DNA from: Lachnospiraceae bacterium
GTDB lineage: Bacteria > Bacillota > Clostridia > Lachnospirales > Lachnospiraceae
Length of the DNA stretch: 45,591 nt
Direction of reading: 5' to 3'
Assembly (NCBI GenBank): GCA_026169045.1
Contig: JAPFDH010000015.1
Coordinates: 1-45,591, forward strand
Positions 34,026 to 42,106 of the stretch are shown here, in pieces. The notes beneath the pieces are model-generated. The model was not told the DNA's origin and ran no database searches. It was given only the letters and a program-made list of their open reading frames with translations. Positions within the stretch are counted from its first letter, which is position 1, and every line of letters starts with the position of its first letter. The translations under genes and the position numbers were made by a program.

Positions 34026-34943
34026 TTAAATCGGATTCACATGTACCATACAATGTTTTACCAAAGGAAACGTAGTTTCTATTTTATCATGCACCCGCTG
34101 TGCGATTTCATGAGCCTCCAGCAATGTGAGTGAACTATCTGCTGCAATCTCTATATCCACATATATTTTCGCACCAAATAATCTGGTATGAATCATATCA
34201 ATCTGTTTTACCCCAGGCTGCTCATTAATAACCTTTTTCATCTCCTGTATCGTTTGTTCATCGCAGGATTTATCGACCATTTTATCGACGGCATCTTTAA
34301 AAATATCATATGCTGCTTTTGCAATAAAAAGACAAATTACCAAACTTGCCATCGGATCTAAAATCGGGAAACCCAGTCTTGCACCCAAAATACCGACAAA
34401 CGCACCGATAGAAGATAACGAGTCCGATCTGTGGTGCCATGCATCTGCCATCAATGCGCCTGAATTAATTTTTTTTGCTGCTGCCCTGGTGTACCAATAC
34501 ATCCACTCCTTCACGGCAATAGAAACAACTGCAGCAACCAAAGCAATCACTCCCGGTATTTCTATCCCTGTTTCAGAACCGCTTATAATTTTTTCCACTC
34601 CGCTAATTCCGATTCCGATACCTGTGGCAAATAAAATTACTGCAAGAATAATTGCAGCCACACATTCCATTCTTTCATGTCCATACGGATGGTGCGTATC
34701 CGATTTTTTACCGGAAATTTTTACTCCAACAATAACAATCAATGTACTAAATACATCCGACGCTGAATGAACCGCGTCAGAAACCATAGCTCCGGAATTT
34801 CCTATAAAACCAGCCATCAATTTGAAAAAAGACAAAATCAAATTGACCACAATACTGACTACGGAAACCCGCATGGCAATTTTCTCATCCAACTCCTCTA
34901 CACTATGTGTCTTGTTTTTTTGTTCCAAACCATCTTTATTCAT
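34026..34943 (-). CDS. czcD: Cation diffusion facilitator, probable Ni2+/Co2+ exporter (CzcD-like)
   Basis: About 305 residues. Six membrane helices. Metal site HxxxD pairs in TM2 (SDAVHSASD) and TM5 (ADAWHHRSD). The cytoplasmic C-terminal domain ends in HKIETTFPLVKHCMVHVNP. CDF proteins exchange divalent metals for protons. The NiCo-type riboswitch in the leader points to Ni2+/Co2+ as the physiological signal and so probably the substrate. The start at 34943 is chosen for AAGGAG six bases upstream; the frame runs back to 34997 but would then overlap the leader terminator's downstream part. Confidence 0.92.
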   Translation of the reverse strand: MNKDGLEQKNKTHSVEELDEKIAMRVSVVSIVVNLILSFFKLMAGFIGNSGAMVSDAVHSASDVFSTLIVIVGVKISGKKSDTHHPYGHERMECVAAIILAVILFATGIGIGISGVEKIISGSETGIEIPGVIALVAAVVSIAVKEWMYWYTRAAAKKINSGALMADAWHHRSDSLSSIGAFVGILGARLGFPILDPMASLVICLFIAKAAYDIFKDAVDKMVDKSCDEQTIQEMKKVINEQPGVKQIDMIHTRLFGAKIYVDIEIAADSSLTLLEAHEIAQRVHDKIETTFPLVKHCMVHVNPI

Positions 34944-34986
34944 TATGACTCCTTTCCCTGCACAGCATTGTAGTAAACGGTGCCAT

Positions 34987-35108
34987 AAAAAAGGCATCTA
35001 TGGAACCGTAATTATAAACCAACTACTGTCCCACAGATGCCCATTCATCTGCTGTTGCTTAGCAACCCGACTACATGAAGACCTTTCTCTTCATCGTCTG
35101 ATCAGTGT
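34987..35108 (-). promoter_or_regulatory. NiCo (czcD-type) riboswitch with transcription terminator
   Basis: On the minus strand the aptamer runs from ACTGATCAGACGATGAAG (near 35107) through GTAGTCGGGTTGC and AGCAACAGCAGATG to GGCATCTGTGGGACAGT (ending 35025). This arrangement and these conserved stretches match the NiCo riboswitch of Clostridium scindens as I remember it. The expression platform is clear: GGCATCTGTGG (35031-35041) can pair instead with CCATAGATGCC (34993-35003) followed by six T (34987-34992), a terminator. Metal binding to the aptamer would free the transcript, so this is an ON switch for the exporter gene 44 bases downstream. Confidence 0.9.
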
Positions 35109-35224
35109 ATATGTAACCATTTTCAGCTCATCATTGAAACATACTCTATTTTTCTCTATGATATGCCTTCCACTGGTCACACTTGTACTGTATAATTTTA
35201 TGCAGTGCAAACTTTGTTTTTGTT

Positions 35225-35254
35225 ATTTTATTGGAAGAAGCCCTGATTTGTCAA
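35225..35254 (-). promoter_or_regulatory. Candidate promoter of the NiCo riboswitch transcript
   Basis: TTGACA (35249-35254), 18-base spacer, TAAAAT (35225-35230) on the minus strand, about 110 bases before the aptamer. It begins right at the stop of the preceding gene. Confidence 0.6.
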
Positions 35255-35256
35255 TA

Positions 35257-35850
35257 CTAATATAATTTTGGGGGTACTGATTCCAGAATATTTCCTTCAC
35301 CATCCAATACTTGAAATCCTTTGGTGTAATATTGGGGATTGCCTATTTTATCCTCATCCAATGCTATTACTACTCTGGTTCCCTTATACTCTGCCATATC
35401 CATAATATCTTCCCCATACCTCACACATGCAACAGCATCATCCGTAATCACTCCGATTAAATAAAATCTAAAATAATCATAGGAAACTACTTCCATCTTC
35501 ACTTTTTTCTCATTTACCGGATTTGCGGTCAAACCGCCCAATATTTTTTCTGCTTTATAGAATAATGCTGTTTTCTTTATGATCGCACTGCAGATATTCC
35601 CCTCCGGATTTCCATATACAACAAGTTCTCTTCCGTCTTTCATTTTCTTTTGGTAGATAATTTCTTCACATATAAAACTATTATTTCCCCTGCTCCCCAT
35701 CTCTATGGCCTGTTCAACTGTATACGATTGATTACCCAGCACTATTACAGTACATAAAACAACCACTGCAATGATCACTCCTGCAAAAATATGTTTTCTG
35801 CCTTTTCCCTTTTGAGGTTTCTCCTCTCTCATTCTCCTTTTCCACATCAT
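35257..35850 (-). CDS. Membrane-anchored protein of unknown function
   Basis: 197 residues. A basic N-terminus (KRRMREEKPQKGKGRKH) is followed by one hydrophobic helix (about 22-40, FAGVIIAVVVLCTVIVLG) and an extracellular domain of about 155 residues with no family I recognise. Positive-inside rule predicts N-in, C-out. It has no lipobox and no cell-wall motif. It starts 30 bases after the Nudix-GNAT gene, so it is probably the last gene of that transcript. Two ATG codons stand in tandem; the second (35847) is better spaced from the G-rich ribosome site. Confidence 0.7.
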   Translation of the reverse strand: MMWKRRMREEKPQKGKGRKHIFAGVIIAVVVLCTVIVLGNQSYTVEQAIEMGSRGNNSFICEEIIYQKKMKDGRELVVYGNPEGNICSAIIKKTALFYKAEKILGGLTANPVNEKKVKMEVVSYDYFRFYLIGVITDDAVACVRYGEDIMDMAEYKGTRVVIALDEDKIGNPQYYTKGFQVLDGEGNILESVPPKLY

Positions 35851-35880
35851 AATCCCCCCTTAGCCATGCTTTCTTACTTC

Positions 35881-36903
35881 TCACCCATTCCCATGTTTTA
35901 TTTCCTTTGCCATATACAGAATCAAATCATCATCATTACAACAAACCGTATATGGTTCACCTTGTTTATTTTTATACCACACACCAGAACCGTCTGGCAC
36001 ATACCCTCTCTTTATATACATTCTCTGGGCAGTTCCGTATCCGGAATGAAGTCCCACCGCCAATGTTACATAATCTCCATATGCCTTTGCTTTTTTCTCT
36101 GCCTCATCCATTAACATCCATCCGATCCCATTATTTTGATATGTCTGAAAAACATTAAAATCCTTCAATTCTGGATATTTTTCAGCAAATGGGCCTGATT
36201 TTGCCCGACGAAGCAGTGTAATATAACCAGCCATTTTTCCGTCTACTTCCGCAACAAATACATCTCTTTTCCCCTCTTCCTGCTCCTTCCAGTAATTCTC
36301 ATATACCTCTTTCCTGGGATGCCAGCCCTGTTTAAGAAATGTATGCATAATAACATCAACATCTTCCTGCCGCATAGAACGTATATTCATCTTCCTGTCC
36401 AAGTATTCTTCTTTAATACAGGAAATTGCCGTATATTCCCTCAAATATACCTCATATTTGAAAAAATCATTTTCTTTATACATCGGATACTCTGAAAAAA
36501 TCGCTTTCGCCTGCGAAAATGGAATCCATTTTTCTGTCAGGTTCATCTCAGCCTCTTGTTCTGTCAAATTTCTCTTTGTTCTTCCAACCACCCGGCAGAT
36601 AAAATATGTATTAACAAACTGGATTTCTCCATGAAATTCATTTACCTGCACTTGTTTTGAAAGAATTTCTACCTGATATCCTGTTTCTTCCCTGACCTCC
36701 CGCACGCAGCATTCTTCCAAAGATTCTCCGGCTTCTACACCGCCTCCTGGAATATCATATCTGTAACCATTATCCTGAACGGCATAATTTAAAAGAATAT
36801 ACGGACACCCTGCTCTGTATTCTATGACAACTCCTCTGGCACCCTGACGAATTCTTTTTATGTTCTGCGTTTCTTCTTCGCTGTAAAGATTTTTAATTAC
36901 CAT
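35881..36903 (-). CDS. Nudix hydrolase - GNAT acetyltransferase fusion
   Basis: 340 residues. N-terminal Nudix domain (about 20-165) with a complete Nudix box at 54-76: G54, E60, R68-E-V, E72-E73 and G75. C-terminal GNAT domain (about 172-335) with RSMRQEDVDVI at its start, the acetyl-CoA loop in TYQNNGIGWMLMDEAE (Q/N-x-N-G-I-G) and the motif B stretch RMYIKRGYVPDG. Nudix enzymes hydrolyse nucleoside-diphosphate-linked compounds; the partner domain suggests a paired modification or repair of small metabolites, unknown in detail. GAGGAAAAG precedes the ATG. It follows another GNAT gene by 47 bases. Confidence 0.88.
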   Translation of the reverse strand: MVIKNLYSEEETQNIKRIRQGARGVVIEYRAGCPYILLNYAVQDNGYRYDIPGGGVEAGESLEECCVREVREETGYQVEILSKQVQVNEFHGEIQFVNTYFICRVVGRTKRNLTEQEAEMNLTEKWIPFSQAKAIFSEYPMYKENDFFKYEVYLREYTAISCIKEEYLDRKMNIRSMRQEDVDVIMHTFLKQGWHPRKEVYENYWKEQEEGKRDVFVAEVDGKMAGYITLLRRAKSGPFAEKYPELKDFNVFQTYQNNGIGWMLMDEAEKKAKAYGDYVTLAVGLHSGYGTAQRMYIKRGYVPDGSGVWYKNKQGEPYTVCCNDDDLILYMAKEIKHGNG

Positions 36904-36950
36904 TTTCTTTTCCTCTTCTACTATTTTTACGCTTGAAACAACCTATCCTT

Positions 36951-37724
36951 TCACACCAAACGATTCATTTTTCTCACAAAGTCGCTGGATTTTACCGTCA
37001 TCTCAACCCAAGCCGGACGAAAGCCGCTTTTTATAGCATTACGGACAGATTTTAAATTGGACCAGGCCGCACAATAAAATGGAACCATTCCCCGGTTTAA
37101 GATCTCCAATGCCAATTGGCTTGTCAAGGCACTGGCCACTCCTTGTCTTCTGTATTCCGGTAAAACATCGATTCCAATCTGCCACATCGTATCACAATCC
37201 GCAGATGCTCCGGCCAATCCAACAACTTGTCCATGATCAAAAGCAGCCACTGCCAAACGGTCATATTCTTTTCTTTTGCTACTCAAGGCATTTTCCCACT
37301 CTTTTTTATACAACGGTGCCAATTCATTTTGAGTTAATACTTTCGTCGGATAGGGAGCCTTTCTTTCACACAATTGTTCCATATCCGGCAAAAAATATTC
37401 AGCCATAAAGCAAATGTTAAACCCCAGCGGTTCCATCTTTCTGTCAAGCACATGAAGATTTGGCGTTTCAAAACAATGTTCACAGGGAAATCTCTCAATA
37501 TATTCTTTTACGATTTCCTTTGTTTGGGGTTGAATGGATGCTACAATATTATTCCCATACGAAACTAAATTACATACAAATGGAAGTTCCAGGTAATTTC
37601 TCGCTTCTCTGGATGGTTTTGATTCTACTATCACATTCTCCTTTTTTTTAAAATCATCCGGATGGCATGACTCATCCCTGGCTGATTGTTCCATTGCTAT
37701 TTTTAAGATTTTCTGATTCGTCAT
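36951..37724 (-). CDS. GNAT-family acetyltransferase with long N-terminal extension
   Basis: About 257 residues. The C-terminal half (about 140-250) is a GNAT domain: AVAAFDHGQVVGLAGAS, then WQIGIDVLPEYRRQGVASAL with the acetyl-CoA loop RRQGVA, then YCAAWSNLKSVRNAIKSGF. The N-terminal half (about 1-130) contains a Cys-rich patch (FPCEHCFETPN) and has the character of the paired GNAT-like domains found in some Bacillota proteins. The start at 37724 is decided by AGGAG six bases upstream; the longer frame to 37829 has none. A TATAAT on the minus strand at 37798-37803 may be its -10. First gene of a three-gene unit. Confidence 0.85.
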   Translation of the reverse strand: MTNQKILKIAMEQSARDESCHPDDFKKKENVIVESKPSREARNYLELPFVCNLVSYGNNIVASIQPQTKEIVKEYIERFPCEHCFETPNLHVLDRKMEPLGFNICFMAEYFLPDMEQLCERKAPYPTKVLTQNELAPLYKKEWENALSSKRKEYDRLAVAAFDHGQVVGLAGASADCDTMWQIGIDVLPEYRRQGVASALTSQLALEILNRGMVPFYCAAWSNLKSVRNAIKSGFRPAWVEMTVKSSDFVRKMNRLV

Positions 37725-37921
37725 TTTTTCTCCTATTTTATTCTCCAGTGACATTCGAAAGCATATCTTTGTTTCTTCCTTACCATTCTTATATAAAATT
37801 ATATCATTTTTTCTTTGCTTTTCCAGCATGCTTCACTATTTTCCCAAATATTTTGCTTACAGTAAAACGATCCCCTTCTCTGTTTTTTTCTACGCTTCAC
37901 AAATCGTTCACACTTTCCACC

Positions 37922-37927
37922 TATAAT
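37922..37927 (+). promoter_or_regulatory. Candidate -10 for the plus-strand exported-protein pair
   Basis: TATAAT 90 bases upstream of the ATG at 38016; no convincing -35. The 37725-38015 gap is a divergent intergenic region and otherwise shows only AT-rich sequence. Confidence 0.3.
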
Positions 37928-38015
37928 TTTTCCAATAAATGATAATAGAGATTTTATTTTTCTTTCCTCTGTCATTTACTAGGAATTTTAAAATTATGAA
38001 AGGAGAACTTCATCT

Positions 38016-39248
38016 ATGAAGCGATTTCTATTTGGCACGATTCTTTTATTTGCCTGTATTCTCATTTTCGCAATATCAGAAGAAATCATCTTTTCCAAAT
38101 TTCAAATGCCGAAAATTGATGGCTATACTGTTTCTTCTACTTCCATAGAAGAAGCTTCCAAAATCTGGTATGAGGATTATGTCAACACGCTAAAAGGTTT
38201 CCAGGTTCCCTATGAATACCGAATTGAAGATGCCAAACTGGATCACATAGAAATACTGGAAGAAAATTTTGTCCAGCTGGATTATACGCTATATGTTTCC
38301 AGCGCCAATTCTTCCATTATTCAAAATCTTGAATTGATTGGTACATCCAAACGCTATGAATATCAGAAACAGACGGTTCTTCAATGGAACACGCAAAACG
38401 GGACTATGGAAATCCAATCCCACATGCGTCCCGTACAATATCAAATACAGACCGATGAATTTCAGGAAGAAAAGAATACACCTCAGACCCAACATTATGC
38501 TCCTTCCTTCGAAAATCCTATGACTTATTATATAACCGATCAGGTATTGTATGTCACATATGATTCTGGCAAAACTTTGATTGAAGTTCCTGATGGATAT
38601 GAAAAAATATGCAAAAACACCAATGGAAGTTATCAGGAATTACTTCCCTCCAACAGTTTCATTGTTTCGGAATCTTTCACCGGTTTTATCGGATATTCTT
38701 CTGAAGGTGTTGTTCTTTTATATAGCACAGATGCCGGTCATTCTTGGCAACAAAGCACAATTTCCTCCGTCGGATTTAAAGCAAACAGCTTTTTATCCTC
38801 CACTTCAAACGGTTATTATGCATCCTTTGCTGTTGACCGAGCCCTGGGCAGTGATTATTATGCAACCTTTTTTTCCGATGATCTTCAAAATTGGAGTTCT
38901 GTTCCGACACCGGATCATTCCAATCTGACCTGTGTATTCTGGAGCAAAAACGGATTTGGTTATTATGCCAGCGGAAATACCGTTTTGGTCACCAAAGACC
39001 AGGGGCAGACATATGAAGAACTACCCTATCCGGAGGCAGACTCCGTCGCAGATCTGGGCTTTCAACCATTTGATACCATAGAAGAATTATATGAAAAGGA
39101 TGATATCCTGTACATGATAGTCGGACAGGGAGACGATGGAGATTATACAAGAAACGGAAAGCAAATAAAGGCTCTCTATCAATCCACTGACGGAGAAACC
39201 TTTTCCTTTGTGACAGAAATTGAAGACACAGCCGAATTGGCTGGATAG
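38016..39248 (+). CDS. Exported or membrane-anchored Asp-box (BNR) beta-propeller-like protein
   Basis: 410 residues. N-terminal signal/anchor helix (about 4-20, FLFGTILLFACILIFAIS) with no lipobox Cys directly behind it. The part up to about 165 is a separate domain of unknown type. From about 165 on are strand repeats with Asp-box motifs S/T-x-D-x-G-x-x-W/Y: YSTDAGHSW (236-244), TKDQGQTY (326-333) and STDGETF (about 390). Asp-boxes mark sialidase-like and photosynthesis-assembly-like propellers; the catalytic Arg triad of sialidases is not evident, so a binding or scaffold role is likelier. Ribosome site AAGGAG is about ten bases from the ATG. It is followed by a small membrane protein gene in the same unit. 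Confidence 0.75.
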   Translation: MKRFLFGTILLFACILIFAISEEIIFSKFQMPKIDGYTVSSTSIEEASKIWYEDYVNTLKGFQVPYEYRIEDAKLDHIEILEENFVQLDYTLYVSSANSSIIQNLELIGTSKRYEYQKQTVLQWNTQNGTMEIQSHMRPVQYQIQTDEFQEEKNTPQTQHYAPSFENPMTYYITDQVLYVTYDSGKTLIEVPDGYEKICKNTNGSYQELLPSNSFIVSESFTGFIGYSSEGVVLLYSTDAGHSWQQSTISSVGFKANSFLSSTSNGYYASFAVDRALGSDYYATFFSDDLQNWSSVPTPDHSNLTCVFWSKNGFGYYASGNTVLVTKDQGQTYEELPYPEADSVADLGFQPFDTIEELYEKDDILYMIVGQGDDGDYTRNGKQIKALYQSTDGETFSFVTEIEDTAELAG

Positions 39249-39258
39249 GAGGATATTT

Positions 39259-39684
39259 ATGAAAAAAATAATCTGGTTGATTATCAGTACATTAACCGCT
39301 TTATCTGCCGCCTTTTTTCTATATGACGGACAAAAGCTTCTGTTTTCTCTGCATGACAGACGCCAAGGGATCCTTCTTCTCCTTTCCGGATGTTGTATTC
39401 TTCCCTTTTATGGGTACTGTATCTGTCATGCCTTTCCGAAAAATGAAAAAGCCATAAAACTTCTTACCCCCACACTTTCCGCTTTCTTCTCCGGAATTTT
39501 TCCGGGATTTGCTGCTGCCGGTTTTTCCATCTTTATCCAACGCTATGAATCCTTATGGTACATAGCGGCTTCTGCTTTGGCATCATTCTTTCTGTTTTTC
39601 TTCCTTTTCTTTATTATTCAAATTCTTGCAAACCGACTTCGACATACAACAAAAGAACATACCTCTTCATCTCACGAAATATAA
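39259..39684 (+). CDS. Small integral membrane protein of unknown function
   Basis: About 141 residues, hydrophobic throughout, with four probable membrane helices (MKKIIWLIISTLTALSAAFF; the LLLLSGCCILPFYGYCI region; FSGIFPGFAAAGFSIFI; and YIAASALASFFLFFFLFFII, the latter running longer). The start at 39259 is fixed by AGGAGG seven bases upstream. It begins ten bases after the Asp-box gene and ends just before a terminator, so the two are almost certainly co-transcribed and may form a membrane complex. No family recognised. Confidence 0.75.
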   Translation: MKKIIWLIISTLTALSAAFFLYDGQKLLFSLHDRRQGILLLLSGCCILPFYGYCICHAFPKNEKAIKLLTPTLSAFFSGIFPGFAAAGFSIFIQRYESLWYIAASALASFFLFFFLFFIIQILANRLRHTTKEHTSSSHEI

Positions 39685-39700
39685 ATTCCATATCGGATAC

Positions 39701-39744
39701 AAAAAAGCCGAAAGACAGGTGATACACTGTCCTTCGGCTTTTCC
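39701..39744. terminator. Bidirectional terminator between convergent genes
   Basis: AAAAAAGCCGAA-AGACAG pairs with CTGTC-CTTCGGCTTTT (39701-39719 and 39727-39742), with T-rich and A-rich flanks. It serves the plus-strand membrane-protein unit and the minus-strand cysteine desulfidase-type gene ending at 39795. Confidence 0.88.
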
Positions 39745-39794
39745 TTCATTCATCAGAGTACATGTTCTAATTGTCTGTCATAAGGCTTATTTAT

Positions 39795-41060
39795 CTACTG
39801 AATCATTAATTCCAAAATTTCCGCATCGGTCTGGCGCATGCCTTCTCTTCCCATAGTACTGACTGTCTGAATGGTCTTCTCCACATCTTCCTTTACTAAG
39901 CCTTCCCCGGCACAAAAAGTATTATCATCCATAGCCATATAATGTCCCATGATAGCCGCATCCACAGCGGATGCGATTTTTGCTGCGCAGGATGATTTTG
40001 CTCCATCGCAAACCATTCCGGACACATTTCCTATCGTGTTTGTAATTGTTTTTTCAATGACAGGAAGCGGTGCCCCGTGAAGATAGGTAATCGCTGCTCC
40101 ACTTCCGCAGGCTGCACTGACAGCACCACAATACGCTGATAATTTTCCAATTCCGGATTTTAAATGAATCGCCACCAGATTACTTAAAACCAATGCTCTG
40201 TACAATTTTTCTTTCGGTACTTTTAAGTATTTGGCATATACAATTACAGGAAGCGATACTGTCATTCCCTGATTACCACTGCCGGAATTGATTACAACCG
40301 GCTTCATGCATCCGCCCATCCGTGCATCAGATCCTGCTGCCGGGTATGCTTTCGCCATATTCTTAACATCATTTCCATAGTTTTTTAATATGGTTTTTCC
40401 CACATTTGCTCCATACCGATTCATCAGACCCTCATCCGCAATTTCAGTATTATATTGAATCTGACGATCCAGAACTTCCCGGACATCTGCAATATTAACT
40501 TCATTTGCAAATTCATATATTTCCTGTAAAGTCAGGGAACATACCGGTACTTGCGCTTCTTTTCCCTCCTGGACATTCTTTTTCAAAAGAATTTTTCCAT
40601 TCTTTTGAATCCTCACAATATTCGTGTGCTGATCTCTGATTTCGACTTCCACCTGCTCTTTTCCGGCTTTTGCTTCAATAATGATCTGTAAATTCGCACC
40701 ATTCGGTATCAATGCCACATCACAAATATGCTGTTCCAGGTATTCTTTTGTCTTCGCCACATCTTCTTCTGTCACAGATTCCAATACTTCGAGTTTTGCA
40801 TCAGCATTACCTGCCACTGCTCCCAAAACAGCACTGGTCTCAATTCCTCTCATATTTCCTGTGGATGGGACGATCACTCCTTTTACATTTTTGATGATAT
40901 TTCCGGAACATCTTGCCGTAATATGCTCCGGCATCGTTCCCAATACTTCTCTTGCTTTTGCCGAGGCATAAGCAATCGCTATCGGCTCTGTACATCCCAA
41001 TGCCGGTACCAATTCCTGATTCAAAATACGAATAATCTGCTGATATTGCTTCTGTTCCAT
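39795..41060 (-). CDS. cyuA: L-cysteine desulfidase / CyuA-family (UPF0597, serine dehydratase-like) protein
   Basis: About 421 residues. Family segments LVPALGCTEPIAIAYA at the N-terminus, VIVPSTGNMRGIETSAVLGA, KPVVINSGSGNQGMTVSLPV, then the cysteine-bearing SAYCGAVSAACGSGAA and CDGAKSSCAAK. These cysteines are the ligands expected for the [4Fe-4S] cluster of archaeal cysteine desulfidase and serine dehydratase. The enzyme breaks L-cysteine to pyruvate, ammonia and sulfide. The frame begins at 41075 (GTG); the ATG at 41060 with GAGGA eight bases upstream is preferred. No cysteine transporter lies beside it. Confidence 0.9.
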   Translation of the reverse strand: MEQKQYQQIIRILNQELVPALGCTEPIAIAYASAKAREVLGTMPEHITARCSGNIIKNVKGVIVPSTGNMRGIETSAVLGAVAGNADAKLEVLESVTEEDVAKTKEYLEQHICDVALIPNGANLQIIIEAKAGKEQVEVEIRDQHTNIVRIQKNGKILLKKNVQEGKEAQVPVCSLTLQEIYEFANEVNIADVREVLDRQIQYNTEIADEGLMNRYGANVGKTILKNYGNDVKNMAKAYPAAGSDARMGGCMKPVVINSGSGNQGMTVSLPVIVYAKYLKVPKEKLYRALVLSNLVAIHLKSGIGKLSAYCGAVSAACGSGAAITYLHGAPLPVIEKTITNTIGNVSGMVCDGAKSSCAAKIASAVDAAIMGHYMAMDDNTFCAGEGLVKEDVEKTIQTVSTMGREGMRQTDAEILELMIQ

Positions 41061-41091
41061 AATTCTCATCCTCACTTTATTACTTCAATTA

Positions 41092-42081
41092 CTACTCTCC
41101 CAGAATTGTTTCCACCGCTTTTAATTCTTCTTCCGACAAATACGGATTTTCCAAGGCTTCCACATTGTCTGTAATCTGTGATGCCTTACTGGCTCCCAGA
41201 ATCACGGATGTAAGCTTTCCTGTCTGAAGTGCCCATACAAGAGCCATCTGAGAAAGTTTCTGTCCTCTCTTTTTCGCAATTTCATTCAACTGTTCCACTT
41301 TTTCCAATAATTCCGGCGTAATCGATTCTTTTCCCAAAAATACGCTGTGACCTGCCGCCCTGGAATCCGCAGGAATGCCATGAAGATACTTATCCGTCAA
41401 AAGCCCCTGCGCCAACGGACAAAATGCAATGGATCCGATTCCTTCTTCCTCCAATACCGGAATCAATTCTTTATTTTTCTGATTCAGCATAGAATAGTTA
41501 TGCTGATGAATGAGACAGCGCACTCCCATGGATTTCAAAATTTCACTGGCTTCCTTCAACTGCTTTGAATTATAATTGGAAAGTCCTATGTACAATGCTT
41601 TTCCCTGTTTTACAATACCGGCAAGAGCATCCATAGTTTCCCAGAGGGGCGTATCCGGATCCGGTCTGTGATGATAAAAGATATCTACATAATCCAATCC
41701 CATTCTTTTCAAACTTTGATCCAAAGAACTGACAAGGTATTTTTTGCTTCCGCCATCTCCGTAAGGGCCATCCCACATACCATATCCGGCCTTTGTGGAA
41801 ATAATCAATTCATCTCGGTGGGATTTTAATTCCGAACACAGAATTTTTCCAAACATTTCTTCTGCTGAACCTGCCGGCGGTCCATAATTATTCGCCAAAT
41901 CAAAATGGGTTATTCCGGTATCAAAACTGGTCAAAATAATATTTTTCGCATTTTCATAATTACTCTCATACCCAAAATTATGCCATAATCCCACAGACAT
42001 AACAGGAAGTTTTAATCCGCTCTTTCCGCAAAAACAGTATTTCATTTTATCATATCTTTCAGAATTTGCAATATATGTCAT
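41092..42081 (-). CDS. Aldo/keto reductase, YghZ/glyceraldehyde-3-phosphate reductase-like (AKR14 type)
   Basis: 329 residues. The start MTYIANSERYDKMKY is characteristic of the YghZ subgroup. Catalytic tetrad visible: D61 and Y66 in DLANNYG, K97 in STKAGYG, H138 in FYHHRPD. The NADPH-binding C-terminal segment is VILGASKASQITDNV. Relatives reduce L-glyceraldehyde 3-phosphate and methylglyoxal. AAGGAG lies eight bases before ATG. It starts 25 bases after the UroD-type gene stop and ends close to the next gene, so it may be co-transcribed with the methyltransferase-like genes, although no shared pathway is obvious. Confidence 0.9.
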   Translation of the reverse strand: MTYIANSERYDKMKYCFCGKSGLKLPVMSVGLWHNFGYESNYENAKNIILTSFDTGITHFDLANNYGPPAGSAEEMFGKILCSELKSHRDELIISTKAGYGMWDGPYGDGGSKKYLVSSLDQSLKRMGLDYVDIFYHHRPDPDTPLWETMDALAGIVKQGKALYIGLSNYNSKQLKEASEILKSMGVRCLIHQHNYSMLNQKNKELIPVLEEEGIGSIAFCPLAQGLLTDKYLHGIPADSRAAGHSVFLGKESITPELLEKVEQLNEIAKKRGQKLSQMALVWALQTGKLTSVILGASKASQITDNVEALENPYLSEEELKAVETILGE

Positions 42082-42106
42082 GCCATTTCTCCTTTATTCC
42101 TTTTTA

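Noticed and set aside
38016-39248. Sialidase assignment for the Asp-box protein
   Set aside because: Asp-boxes are present but the catalytic Arg triad and Tyr/Glu pair are not evident, so only a propeller-like fold is claimed.
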